IMG/VR virus record: IMGVR_UViG_3300027741_000176
Location: 1 to 31,747 of that record
Direction: 5' to 3' (one strand)
Length of the DNA stretch: 31,747 nt
Source: a virus
The notes beneath the pieces are model-generated. The model did no database searches. It was not told the DNA's origin and saw nothing but the letters and a program-made list of their open reading frames with translations. Below are positions 25,586 through 31,662 of this stretch, piece by piece (position 1 is the first letter of the stretch; each line of letters starts with the position of its first letter). The translations under genes were made by a program, and so were the position numbers.

Positions 25586-26098
25586 GTGAAAGATAATTTT
25601 GAACAATGCCTAGCCTTAGTCTTGAAGGAAGAAGGCGGTTATGTTAATGATCTCCGCGATCCGGGGGGTAGAACGAACCACGGCGTTACTCAAAAAGTAT
25701 GGGAAGATTGGGTCGGTCATCCGGTAACGGAGGCCGACATGAAGAATCTTACTATTGAAGACGTTGCGCCCCTGTACAAGAAAAACTACTGGGATAAGAT
25801 AAATGGCGACGCACTTCCTCTTGGCATTGACTATGCCACTTTTGATATGGCTGTTAATAGTGGGCTAACCCGTGCAGCAAAAACCCTTCAGCAGGTATGC
25901 GGTGTGGGTCAAGACGGACATGTCGGCCCCGCCACAATTGCGGCTGCTGAAGAGGCAAACGGTCGTGAAGTTGCAACAAGAATCTGCGAAGCACGGTTGG
26001 CTTTTCTCCAAGGACTCCCCACTTGGCCCACCTTCGGAAAAGGATGGGGTGGACGTGTCTCAAGGGTTGAAAACTTAGCATTTAGAATGGTAGAATAG
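25586..26098 (+). CDS. Endolysin, glycoside hydrolase family 108 (N-acetylmuramidase type)
   Basis: A 170-residue enzyme that cleaves the peptidoglycan glycan chain. The GH108 signature is intact: Glu16 in KEEGGYVNDLRDPGGRTNHG (residues 14-33), the catalytic glutamate being that of EGGY. The conserved YKKNYWDKI (about 63-71), DYATFDMAVNSG and a C-terminal peptidoglycan-binding-type helix (QDGHVGPATIAAAE) follow. The length is normal for single-domain members. It has no signal peptide, so release depends on the holin. The start is GTG (25586) behind AAAGGA. It is the last gene of the late operon, followed directly by two hairpins. Confidence 0.9.
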   Translation: MKDNFEQCLALVLKEEGGYVNDLRDPGGRTNHGVTQKVWEDWVGHPVTEADMKNLTIEDVAPLYKKNYWDKINGDALPLGIDYATFDMAVNSGLTRAAKTLQQVCGVGQDGHVGPATIAAAEEANGREVATRICEARLAFLQGLPTWPTFGKGWGGRVSRVENLAFRMVE

Positions 26099-26135
26099 AG
26101 GCGGCGCGGTCTTTTTTCCTTTCCCGCGCCACCTC
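26098..26135 (+). terminator. GC-rich hairpin immediately after the endolysin
   Basis: GAGGCGGCGCGG (26098-26109) pairs with CCGCGCCACCTC (26124-26135), twelve positions with one C-A mismatch, around a pyrimidine-rich 14-base loop containing TTTTTT. There is no U-tract after the stem, so it is a protective 3' hairpin or a pause element rather than a textbook terminator; it precedes a better one. Confidence 0.55.
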
Positions 26136-26144
26136 CCATGACTT

Positions 26145-26180
26145 GAGGAGACTGATTATTCGGGGTCAGTCTCCTCCTTT
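26145..26180 (+). terminator. Intrinsic terminator of the rightward late operon
   Basis: A perfect 11-base inverted repeat, GAGGAGACTGA (26145-26155) and TCAGTCTCCTC (26166-26176), with a 10-base loop, followed by CTTTTCTTC on the plus strand. This is a good rho-independent terminator for transcripts coming from the lysis genes. The loop holds the stop codon of the converging minus-strand gene, so part of the stem is coding in that gene. Read on the minus strand the stem lacks a T-run. Confidence 0.75.
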
Positions 26181-26467
26181 TCTTCATCAATCGTAACGAT
26201 GTATTCGCAGCTACTGACAACGGGTAGATTGCGGCCAGACTTTTTGTACATACGTTGGCTATCCAACCAACCCAAATCCTTCAGCCCGTTAAGGCTCCGG
26301 ATCGTGGTCCCAGTAGAGGTGTTGGTCAGCTTAGATATCTCATCAATGGTGGCGGTGAACTTTTTAGTGCCGTAGGTATCCATAAGGCGCAGCATGAATA
26401 GCTGCTCCCTTGGTTTAGCATTGGCGGTCCATATCACCATTTGCTGGGGAGTTAGTTTCTGATCCAT
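26156..26467 (-). CDS. Small winged-helix-like DNA-binding protein
   Basis: A 103-residue protein, the last gene of the leftward operon. Residues about 20-70 read as a winged helix: EQLFMLRLMDTYG, then TIDEISKLTNTSTGTTIRSL as a likely helix-turn-helix, then a basic wing (QRMYKKSGR). The C-terminus is acidic (DEEKEETDPE). It could be a replication-organiser or transcription regulator; nothing distinguishes these. The start at 26467 lies inside the upstream gene (53-base overlap) and has no clear ribosome-binding site; ATG at 26440 is an alternative. Its stop lies in the loop of the late terminator. Confidence 0.55.
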   Translation of the reverse strand: MDQKLTPQQMVIWTANAKPREQLFMLRLMDTYGTKKFTATIDEISKLTNTSTGTTIRSLNGLKDLGWLDSQRMYKKSGRNLPVVSSCEYIVTIDEEKEETDPE

Positions 26468-26687
26468 GTGTAAAGCCAGACGTTGTGTTTGGTATTCTTG
26501 GTCGGTTAAAGGTCGGGTTGCTTTGCGATCTAACTTGGGGATTAGGCCATGTCCAAATTTCCCCGGAGTTCTCTTGAATGCATACCCACATCAAATGATG
26601 TTCTTCCCCGTAATCGATCAGAAAATGAGCCAGTGCTGGCCCTTTTGGGGTCAACATAGGTAGGGTGGGATTTAATTGAATGATCAA
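26415..26687 (-). CDS. Conserved small phage protein, TTG start
   Basis: A 90-residue protein with the order LPMLTPKGPALAHFLIDYGE, HHLMWVCIQENSGEIWTWPN and PQVRSQSNPTFNRPR, recalled from small early proteins of alphaproteobacterial phages; function unknown. The start is TTG at 26687, supported by AAGGAG eight bases upstream and by the family's usual opening before the TPKG motif; the first ATG (26657) would remove ten conserved-looking residues. It overlaps the upstream stop by four bases. The C-terminal 25 residues are polar and low in structure. Confidence 0.62.
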   Translation of the reverse strand: MIIQLNPTLPMLTPKGPALAHFLIDYGEEHHLMWVCIQENSGEIWTWPNPQVRSQSNPTFNRPRIPNTTSGFTHGSETNSPANGDMDRQC

Positions 26688-27010
26688 TTAAATTTCTCCT
26701 TCCCTGCTTCAAGCAGGTGCTTCAGGTAATCCTGCGTAATGCCCTTCACCTTTTTAAAGGTCATGTCCAAGGTGTTGTCTTCAAGGACTTCACGGTTCAT
26801 CATGCAGACGATAAGCATCAGGGCAATGGAATGGATGATGATTGCATCCGACATGCTATCTGTGACTTTGCCGTCCTTGATCATATCCATAGTGGATTCA
26901 TTAATTGCGTAAGACAACTTATCGGCGATGGGGAAAGCATGATCGTAGATGTTCTCTAACGGGCTTTCTTTTTCGTCCGGGTTAAAACCCTCTGGTAATA
27001 TTAAAGCCAT
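26684..27010 (-). CDS. Hypothetical early phage protein
   Basis: A 108-residue protein, not recognised. It begins ALILPEGFNPDEKES and is largely helical, with a hydrophobic stretch (SDAIIIHSIALMLIVCMMN, about 55-73) that looks more like a buried amphipathic helix than a clear membrane span, followed by a lysine-rich helical end (KKVKGITQDYLKHLLEAGKE). It is coupled to its upstream neighbour by TAATG and to the next gene by a four-base overlap, which supports translation. Confidence 0.55.
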   Translation of the reverse strand: MALILPEGFNPDEKESPLENIYDHAFPIADKLSYAINESTMDMIKDGKVTDSMSDAIIIHSIALMLIVCMMNREVLEDNTLDMTFKKVKGITQDYLKHLLEAGKEKFN

Positions 27011-27270
27011 TAGTTAACTCCATCCATGTCAATTGGGAAATGTTTATGGTTTTTTATAAAGTCTTGTGCTTCTTCTAACGTTTCAAATGTTGCAATATTT
27101 TCATACGTTAAGAAAAAGTCCTCCCACCGTTTTACTCTAAACCCAATTTCTTTCTTTTCTGCCCTACCATTTCGGTCATATGTAGTCACTTGAAGGGCAT
27201 CAATTATCCATTTTGGGTTCCTCCAAGACAACCGCACCAATGGTCTCATTATGGCGTAAAAAAATTCCAT
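27010..27270 (-). CDS. Hypothetical early phage protein
   Basis: An 86-residue protein, not recognised. It starts MEFFYAIMRPLVRLSWRNPK and carries mixed strands (EKKEIGFRVKRWEDFFLT) and a C-terminal helix (TFETLEEAQDFIKNHKHF), an alpha/beta plan seen in many small phage modulators. Translation is well supported: ATG at 27270 has a full AGGAGG ribosome-binding site seven bases upstream and the stop overlaps the next ATG. Confidence 0.55.
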   Translation of the reverse strand: MEFFYAIMRPLVRLSWRNPKWIIDALQVTTYDRNGRAEKKEIGFRVKRWEDFFLTYENIATFETLEEAQDFIKNHKHFPIDMDGVN

Positions 27271-27283
27271 TATTTACCTCCTG

Positions 27284-27535
27284 TTAAATTCTATCTTTGC
27301 TGCTACGCTGCATAATGTAATGATATTCTGCGTGATGTTTTGTCCAGCTTGGCGCTTTTCGTTGAGCCAAATAAACAAGACCCCGTTCTTTCATGGACCA
27401 AACATAGTTAGCCATTTGGGACAATTCAGAATTACTATTGCCCCTGTCTTTGATTAGCCACCCTGTATAATAGGTGGTTTCATCTCCCCTTTTGGCATCA
27501 GAAATCCAATCTGACACCGCATTGATACTCATCAT
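27284..27535 (-). CDS. Small conserved phage protein
   Basis: An 83-residue protein with a plan recalled in proteobacterial prophages: an opening helix (NAVSDWISDAKRGDETTYYTG), a DR dipeptide (IKDRGN), a helix ending in MKERGLVYLAQRK, and a final strand (AEYHYIMQRSS). The YYTG-x-DR-x-(hydrophobic)YLAQRK order is the clue; function unknown, though a DNA-binding or regulatory fold is plausible. The start overlaps the HNH gene stop as ATGA (27535-27532). Confidence 0.55.
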   Translation of the reverse strand: MMSINAVSDWISDAKRGDETTYYTGWLIKDRGNSNSELSQMANYVWSMKERGLVYLAQRKAPSWTKHHAEYHYIMQRSSKDRI

Positions 27536-27882
27536 TCTTCATCTCTCCTAACTACAGTTCCATCTAATTTACGTTTGAATGCCGACCTTTTACCAAAAGG
27601 TAGCGGCGTCCTAGATACGTGAACTCCAAGGTGACGTGCTTCGCGCCGTTTAGCCTTTGCAATTTTACCCACGTCATCAGTCGTTTTTGTTCGATGGCAT
27701 TTGATATGCGATGGACGCCAATTGCTTTCGTCATCCGCCCCGCCCATCGCAAAAGGAATAACATGCTCAACGTCCCAAGCTTCTCCAACACTGATTTTAC
27801 CTCCACAGATGTGGCAGACCCCGTCGTGTTTGGCGAACAGGGCTACCCTTTGTTTGGTTGATATCGTCTTACGCTTTACCAC
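27532..27882 (-). CDS. HNH endonuclease
   Basis: A 116-residue protein with a compact HNH beta-beta-alpha-metal fold: Cys23 and Cys26 (CHICGGKI), then the catalytic stretch WDVEHVIPFAMGG with His40, Asn54 in ESNWRPSH, and a second zinc pair in KCHRTKT (Cys62/His63). The tail (about 75-116) is strongly basic and probably binds DNA. Phage HNH proteins of this size act as packaging-associated nickases beside terminase or as homing nucleases. Here the gene is in the recombination operon, far from any visible terminase, so its role is open. It overlaps the upstream gene by seven bases. Confidence 0.85.
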   Translation of the reverse strand: MVKRKTISTKQRVALFAKHDGVCHICGGKISVGEAWDVEHVIPFAMGGADDESNWRPSHIKCHRTKTTDDVGKIAKAKRREARHLGVHVSRTPLPFGKRSAFKRKLDGTVVRRDEE

Positions 27883-28181
27883 GGCATCTCATCGTTTAAA
27901 GCGTCCTTGACGGAGGTTTTCTTTTCAGGCGTTCCATATGCCTCGTCGATAGCATTATTAGGTTTACGGTTGCCCCAAGCAGGTGCTGTTTTTGGCTTTG
28001 ATGGCTCACCCATACGGCCCGATAGGAAGTTCGTTCCGGTCTTAGCTGTGCGGTTCCACAGGGCTACATCGTGATCAACGCCATCAATGTTGATCTTGCC
28101 CCGCCAATCAGGTTGGCTGTCTTTGGTCTTATTGTCGTTTGGAAATAGCGATAGATCGCCGTGTTTACTTTCCCATGCCAT
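27876..28181 (-). CDS. Small ssDNA-binding candidate (DUF736-like) with SSB-like tip
   Basis: A 101-residue protein. The first half contains QPDWRGKINIDGVDHDVALW then TKTGTNFLSGRMG-like strands, an OB-like or DUF736-like core by pattern. The second half is disordered and ends NDEMPW, an acidic run with a proline and terminal aromatic that resembles the SSB C-terminal tip (usually DDDIPF) which recruits repair proteins. Placement between the HNH nuclease and DUF1367/ERF genes fits a recombination role. The start at 28181 has GGAG upstream. The assignment is an inference from these patterns. Confidence 0.5.
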   Translation of the reverse strand: MAWESKHGDLSLFPNDNKTKDSQPDWRGKINIDGVDHDVALWNRTAKTGTNFLSGRMGEPSKPKTAPAWGNRKPNNAIDEAYGTPEKKTSVKDALNDEMPW

Positions 28182-28182
28182 T

Positions 28183-28635
28183 TTACTTACTCCATAATTC
28201 GGTTAGGCGAAAACCTAACAACTGTTCAACTTCAACGATTAGTTCTGACGTATTCAATCCGGGGATAACTTCTTCCACAATGACATCCAATGCGGCATGA
28301 AAGAATTTCCGGAACTCTTCCTGATCCATTGCGTTAAAGCTGATGGATTGTGCAACCCACCAAACCTTATCGTCATGGAACCGGACCTCTTCGACGTATC
28401 CAAGGCGGATTTTCAGCCATAGCAATAGCTGTTCTGCTCTGCGATACTCTGCATGGTTCTCACATATCTTATTGAGTATAGTCCAAAAGAACCGATGCTG
28501 CTTCGTACTGCGGGTGCGACTTATCGTCACAGACAAGTCTTTCTCCGCAGGGAACTCCTGTAAAGCTTCTTCGTCCACAAGGGAGCAAGGTTCCAACTTA
28601 CTCCCCCGCCTACGGACATAGATAACTTCCGCCAT
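28183..28635 (-). CDS. DUF1367/NinB-like recombination-associated protein
   Basis: A 150-residue protein whose central part matches a pattern recalled for phage DUF1367-type proteins: RSTKQHRFFWTILNKI (about 44-59), WLKIRLGYVEEV, then SISFNAMDQEEFRKFFHAA and an acidic helical end. Such proteins often sit beside recombination genes and are sometimes grouped with NinB-like factors. Function is inferred from location after ERF and Exo genes. ATG at 28635 is preferred; a TTG nine bases upstream is possible. It starts one base after the ERF stop. Confidence 0.6.
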   Translation of the reverse strand: MAEVIYVRRRGSKLEPCSLVDEEALQEFPAEKDLSVTISRTRSTKQHRFFWTILNKICENHAEYRRAEQLLLWLKIRLGYVEEVRFHDDKVWWVAQSISFNAMDQEEFRKFFHAALDVIVEEVIPGLNTSELIVEVEQLLGFRLTELWSK

Positions 28636-28636
28636 G

Positions 28637-29260
28637 TTAGCCAAGCTTGGCTTTCAGGGTTTTATAATACTCCTGCAACTCTGAACGATGGCCGGGGAGC
28701 AACATACCAATCTTGTCTTTGTTGTCCGTCGTCCAGTTTGAAAGTTCTTCAGCGTTCTTGCACATGTCCATTGCACCCTTGATAACGCCAAGCAGGTTGG
28801 TGCTATCTTCTGGCTTTAGACCCGGCTCCATTTGCTTTGCAGGGGCCTTGCCCTTGATAGGGCGAAGTTCTGCCGCCTGAGCGGCGTTGCCGTCGTCATC
28901 ATCTTCACCCGCAATGCCAACCATAGCAAACAGGGAATAGCGGCGGGCATAGGTCATTGCTGAACCCATTTCTTGTGGCTTGCCAAAGCCGCCTACTGGA
29001 TAGTCCGATTCTATAAATTGCCCGCTTTTGTGAATGATGCGGGTATTGAGAATGATCACCCCATCCATTACGGACGTGCCTTGTACGAATGTCAGGTCAT
29101 GCTTTGAGAAGCATTCCCGTAGGGCTGTAAGGCCGTCAGACAGGTCTACATAGGCAGACTTGAAGTGGGGGTTGATCTTGGTCTTGGCAGGGTTCTTTAG
29201 CACTCCTTGAGCCTTAATCAGGGCGGCTGCTAGTTCATTGATTGATTCGCTACTACGCAT
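28637..29260 (-). CDS. erf: ERF-family single-strand annealing protein
   Basis: A 207-residue recombinase that anneals complementary single strands, the partner of the exonuclease encoded upstream. ERF hallmarks are clear: SINELAAALIKAQGVL (6-21), NPHFKSAYVDLSDGLTALRE (30-49), then the signature KPQEMGSAMTYARRYSLFAM (94-113) with GIAGEDDDDGN. The C-terminus (about 130-207) is less conserved, as usual. A longer reading frame exists, but ATG at 29260 has AAAGGA seven bases upstream and fits the family's start. One small gene lies between it and the exonuclease. Confidence 0.9.
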   Translation of the reverse strand: MRSSESINELAAALIKAQGVLKNPAKTKINPHFKSAYVDLSDGLTALRECFSKHDLTFVQGTSVMDGVIILNTRIIHKSGQFIESDYPVGGFGKPQEMGSAMTYARRYSLFAMVGIAGEDDDDGNAAQAAELRPIKGKAPAKQMEPGLKPEDSTNLLGVIKGAMDMCKNAEELSNWTTDNKDKIGMLLPGHRSELQEYYKTLKAKLG

Positions 29261-29270
29261 GGTCTTTCCT

Positions 29271-29519
29271 TTAATGTGGTTTCTTGGTCTTATCTCTATT
29301 GGTGACTTCAAATAAAACGCCGTAAGCATTTCCCTTATCCATTGAGAACTTTCTGGCGGTTTCTGGATCACCGATTTGGGTTGCAAGGACAGGTAGCATT
29401 TCTGCTAATCTATCCCGCACAAACTCCCCTTCGTCACGGGGAATCAAAGGATGGACTTCAATCTCAAATCCATCCGGCAACATAAATATTTTGAGTATTT
29501 CAATTCTTTCTGACATCAT
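29271..29519 (-). CDS. Hypothetical early protein between exonuclease and ERF genes
   Basis: An 82-residue protein, not recognised. It begins MMSERIEILKIFMLPDGFEI and continues with acidic/basic helical sequence (RDEGEFVRDRLAEMLPVLAT) and a lysine-rich end (NRDKTKKPH). ATG at 29519 overlaps the exonuclease stop as ATGA, so it is probably translated; a second ATG follows immediately (29516). Its place in the Exo-ERF pair suggests a recombination accessory function, unproven. Confidence 0.5.
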   Translation of the reverse strand: MMSERIEILKIFMLPDGFEIEVHPLIPRDEGEFVRDRLAEMLPVLATQIGDPETARKFSMDKGNAYGVLFEVTNRDKTKKPH

Positions 29520-30298
29520 TCGCCCTTCAGACGAAGTGAACCCCGCTTGTCCCGCTTGATGCTGACGCCATAGCCGTAAGCCTCCGCCATATCTTCTTCC
29601 ACCAAACCTTTCAGGCTGTTGGCGGCTTCATCATATAGCTTCTTGCCGTTGCTATTCATCTTCAACTGATTCGCAAAGCTAGCCCATGCGTTGTTACCCG
29701 TCATGTCAACACGACGAACAGCATCCACAGGGGCCTTGACGGTTATTGCCACTGGCGGTGTGCCACTTTTGACACAATCCCAGAAGCGGCGTTCTGCATC
29801 AATCAGGATGTCGGAATAGATGGCATCCAAACTGATATCAAACTTCTCAAACTTATGGTTACCGAAGAACACCGACAGAACCGCCTTGTTCACACCACAG
29901 ACAAGCATGTTGTGGGTAAGCTGTGGGTAGTAGCGGTCAAGGATTTCATCTTCTTTGGCAAAGGCGGAAACGTGCTTGGCTTCAAACACAGTCTCCCCGC
30001 CGTCGGTTAGTCCATCAAGAGTACAGCCCATAAAAGAATGAACAGCAGAAGTCCGCTGTGTGCCATTATCTGTTACCTTTCTACCAGTCTGCTTCTCAAA
30101 CCATTGAATGTTAAACGGCTCAGTAAACACACCCATCTGGACAGGAAGCACGTCATCCAAGTTAACGTCTTCTTCTTGTCCCGACTTTACCCGCCAGAGG
30201 CGAAGGATGTTTTCTTCGTCTCCGGACATAATTGTATTAGCATCTGAACCGCCCAATAACTTGGAGCGGAACAGTCTCTGTTCTGCGGTTAATGTCAT
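29516..30298 (-). CDS. YqaJ / lambda-Exo-like PD-(D/E)XK exonuclease
   Basis: A 260-residue nuclease that probably resects double-stranded DNA 5' to 3' to expose strands for ERF. Active-site elements of the YqaJ/lambda-exonuclease fold are present in order: GGSDA (16-20), MGVFTE with Glu60, CTLDG with Asp95, FEAKHV with Glu106 and Lys108, and Gln126 in YPQLTHNMLVCG. The C-terminal 70 residues are basic and helical (KGLVEEDMAEAYGYGVSI). ATG at 30298 has GGAGAG upstream. It follows a 62-base gap with promoter-like and operator-like elements, and leads the Exo-ERF group. Confidence 0.85.
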   Translation of the reverse strand: MTLTAEQRLFRSKLLGGSDANTIMSGDEENILRLWRVKSGQEEDVNLDDVLPVQMGVFTEPFNIQWFEKQTGRKVTDNGTQRTSAVHSFMGCTLDGLTDGGETVFEAKHVSAFAKEDEILDRYYPQLTHNMLVCGVNKAVLSVFFGNHKFEKFDISLDAIYSDILIDAERRFWDCVKSGTPPVAITVKAPVDAVRRVDMTGNNAWASFANQLKMNSNGKKLYDEAANSLKGLVEEDMAEAYGYGVSIKRDKRGSLRLKGE

Positions 30299-30322
30299 TG
30301 TGTCTCTCCATTTGACAACTGT

Positions 30323-30357
30323 GTTATTTCAGTACTTCTCATATTCGTCAAGTACTG
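30323..30357 (-). promoter_or_regulatory. Candidate leftward promoter with operator-like inverted repeat
   Basis: On the minus strand TTGACG (30351-30346) lies 17 bases before AATAAC (30328-30323), a fair sigma70-type pair (5/6 and 4/6 matches), 25 bases ahead of the exonuclease ATG. A perfect 8-base inverted repeat with a 12-base spacer, CAGTACTT (30330-30337) and AAGTACTG (30350-30357), covers the -35 box and spacer, as a repressor operator would. No T-run follows, so a terminator is unlikely. Sequence symmetry is seen directly; regulation is inferred. Confidence 0.45.
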
Positions 30358-30360
30358 CGG

Positions 30361-30852
30361 TTAAAATTTTATAAATTCCCCTAAATTAAATTTACAAGTG
30401 TATGTGTCTTCTGAACTTCCCCTTTCTTTGTCTTTGGTAAATCTTACGTCCCATAAATGTTTTGTGTCTCTTTTGACCACAAAAGCATGGGTCATTGAAT
30501 GATTAACGATAAAAATGGCGGCGGGGTTCGCCCTATCGCAGTTGATTTTCTGCGCCACCATCATATCGGGATATGGGTAATCTTTCTCCGACGTGAAATC
30601 GAACCTGCGACGTTTTACCTCAATCGGATGCGGGGTGAAATCAATCACACCTTCCGTTGTTTTGTAGGCAATGATGTCTCCACGGTCCGCATATTCAATT
30701 GATTGATGCACAGATGGGGCCAATTCCATCGAAGGAATCATAACGGTCAGGTTCTTCTCAAAGTTAAGGTATTGGGCAACCTTGAACACCGCTTCCCGTG
30801 TTTCCATAAAGCGTTTCCGAAACAGGTGGTATTCCCATTCAGACTGCCTCAT
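30361..30852 (-). CDS. Orphan PD-(D/E)XK nuclease-like protein
   Basis: A 163-residue protein, family not recognised. A nuclease-type active site is visible: Asp59 in DRGDIIAY, then Glu78 and Lys80 in HPIEVKRRRFDF, the D-x(18)-E-x-K spacing and strand context of the restriction-endonuclease-like fold. A preceding helical part (WEYHLFRKRFMETREAVFKV) carries candidate glutamates. After the core, PDMMVAQKIN and the strand AAIFIVNHSMTHAFVVKRD complete an alpha/beta core. ATG at 30852 is chosen because it overlaps the upstream stop as ATGA behind AAGGG; 30906 would add 18 residues inside the upstream gene. It may be a recombination nuclease or a homing or anti-host enzyme. Confidence 0.6.
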   Translation of the reverse strand: MRQSEWEYHLFRKRFMETREAVFKVAQYLNFEKNLTVMIPSMELAPSVHQSIEYADRGDIIAYKTTEGVIDFTPHPIEVKRRRFDFTSEKDYPYPDMMVAQKINCDRANPAAIFIVNHSMTHAFVVKRDTKHLWDVRFTKDKERGSSEDTYTCKFNLGEFIKF

Positions 30853-31319
30853 GCCACCCTTTTGCGGTCCGGCACTGTGTATCTCAGGAAGTGATGTTGA
30901 CACCATGATTTACCTTTTACTGTTTCGTGGCCGCAATATAATGTTTCAAAGTTCTTAATGGGGCCTACGATTGCTTTGCACTCCCCATACTTTAAATCCA
31001 TTAATGTTTTATTTAATGGCTCAAAGTTTTCATCTTCTTTTATATCGTAAATGTTTAAAGGCGGTAATCTTTCTTTTTTGGCTTTTGTTATTTTAAAGTT
31101 GGAAACGGTTTTTTTCTTTGGCAATGGATGCAAAGGTTTTTCTTTTTCCATTGTCCTGTTTAGTAATGCAATGCCCCGCCTATGACATACTCCAATAACG
31201 GAGTTTTTATTTCGGTCGATTAATTCCATCGCTATGTTTTTGGCGGTATATCCTTTAGACGCCAAGTCGGACACTAATTTTATTTCTTCCCATGTCCAAG
31301 GTTTTGAATAAGTGACCAT
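30849..31319 (-). CDS. GcrA-like transcription regulator
   Basis: A 156-residue protein built like GcrA, the sigma70-binding cell-cycle regulator of alphaproteobacteria. Residues about 7-50 form the helical DNA-binding domain (PWTWEEIKLVSDLASKGYTA, IDRNKNSVIGVCHRRGIALL). A Lys/Pro-rich linker follows (LHPLPKKKTVSNF). The C-terminal domain carries the Cys/His pattern GECKAIVG, LYCGHE and WCQHHF that in GcrA belongs to the sigma-interacting part. GcrA acts at promoters methylated at GANTC by CcrM. ATG at 31319 has GGAG nine bases upstream; 31334 also starts in frame but lacks a site. It heads the leftward operon from the divergent promoter region. Confidence 0.8.
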   Translation of the reverse strand: MVTYSKPWTWEEIKLVSDLASKGYTAKNIAMELIDRNKNSVIGVCHRRGIALLNRTMEKEKPLHPLPKKKTVSNFKITKAKKERLPPLNIYDIKEDENFEPLNKTLMDLKYGECKAIVGPIKNFETLYCGHETVKGKSWCQHHFLRYTVPDRKRVA

Positions 31320-31343
31320 TTTAATTTTCTCCATTTAATGGTA

Positions 31344-31377
31344 TTGACATACTGCACATTCGCCTATAGGTTGTCAA
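31344..31377. promoter_or_regulatory. Overlapping divergent promoters with palindromic operator candidate
   Basis: The 80-base gap between the GcrA-like gene and the HTH gene holds two TTGACA boxes facing each other. Rightward: TTGACA (31344-31349), 15 bases, TATAGG (31365-31370), with AGGGG six bases before ATG 31399. Leftward: TTGACA (31377-31372, minus strand), 17 bases, CAGTAT (31354-31349), which would start RNA just before the GGAG of ATG 31319. The two promoters overlap almost completely. CCTATAGG (31363-31370) is a perfect palindrome on the rightward -10. The arrangement suggests a repressor switch; I saw no GANTC site here. Confidence 0.5.
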
Positions 31378-31398
31378 CATGAAGTTTAGGGGAAGTGA

Positions 31399-31662
31399 AT
31401 GACGCATTTAATTGCTAAACGGGTTATAACAAAATTGGGAGGGCCACGGGCCGTCTCAGGAATGTTAGCCATGTCTACACAGAGTATCTACAAGTGGATG
31501 TGGCCGATGGACAAAGGCGGAACGGGCGGGTTGATCCCTGTCCGCCGCCAGATTGAATTGATGGTTGCGGCAAAACAACGCGGCATCATATTGACTAAAG
31601 ATGACTTCTTCCCAAAGGACCTAGCAGATGCCAGTGAAGTACAAGGTAGCACCGAAGATTGA
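31399..31662 (+). CDS. YdaS/Cro-like helix-turn-helix regulator
   Basis: An 87-residue protein with a helix-turn-helix near residues 6-38: AKRVITKLGGPRAVSGMLAM then STQSIYKWMWP, followed by the conserved GGTGGLIPVRRQIELMVAAK and a short acidic tail (ADASEVQGSTED). This order is recalled from YdaS-like/Cro-type regulators of alphaproteobacterial phages. It is divergent from the GcrA-like gene and placed to repress one or both overlapping promoters. ATG 31399 has AGGGG six bases upstream. Its end overlaps the next gene by 35 bases. Confidence 0.75.
   Translation: MTHLIAKRVITKLGGPRAVSGMLAMSTQSIYKWMWPMDKGGTGGLIPVRRQIELMVAAKQRGIILTKDDFFPKDLADASEVQGSTED

Noticed and set aside
28637-29386. N-terminal extension of ERF to 29386
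   Set aside because: It would overlap the 29271 gene almost half-way; the ATG at 29260 has a good ribosome-binding site and starts at the family's conserved region.
30331-30356. Intrinsic terminator after the PD-(D/E)XK gene
   Set aside because: The inverted repeat is AT-rich with a long loop and no T-run on the minus strand; it fits an operator better.
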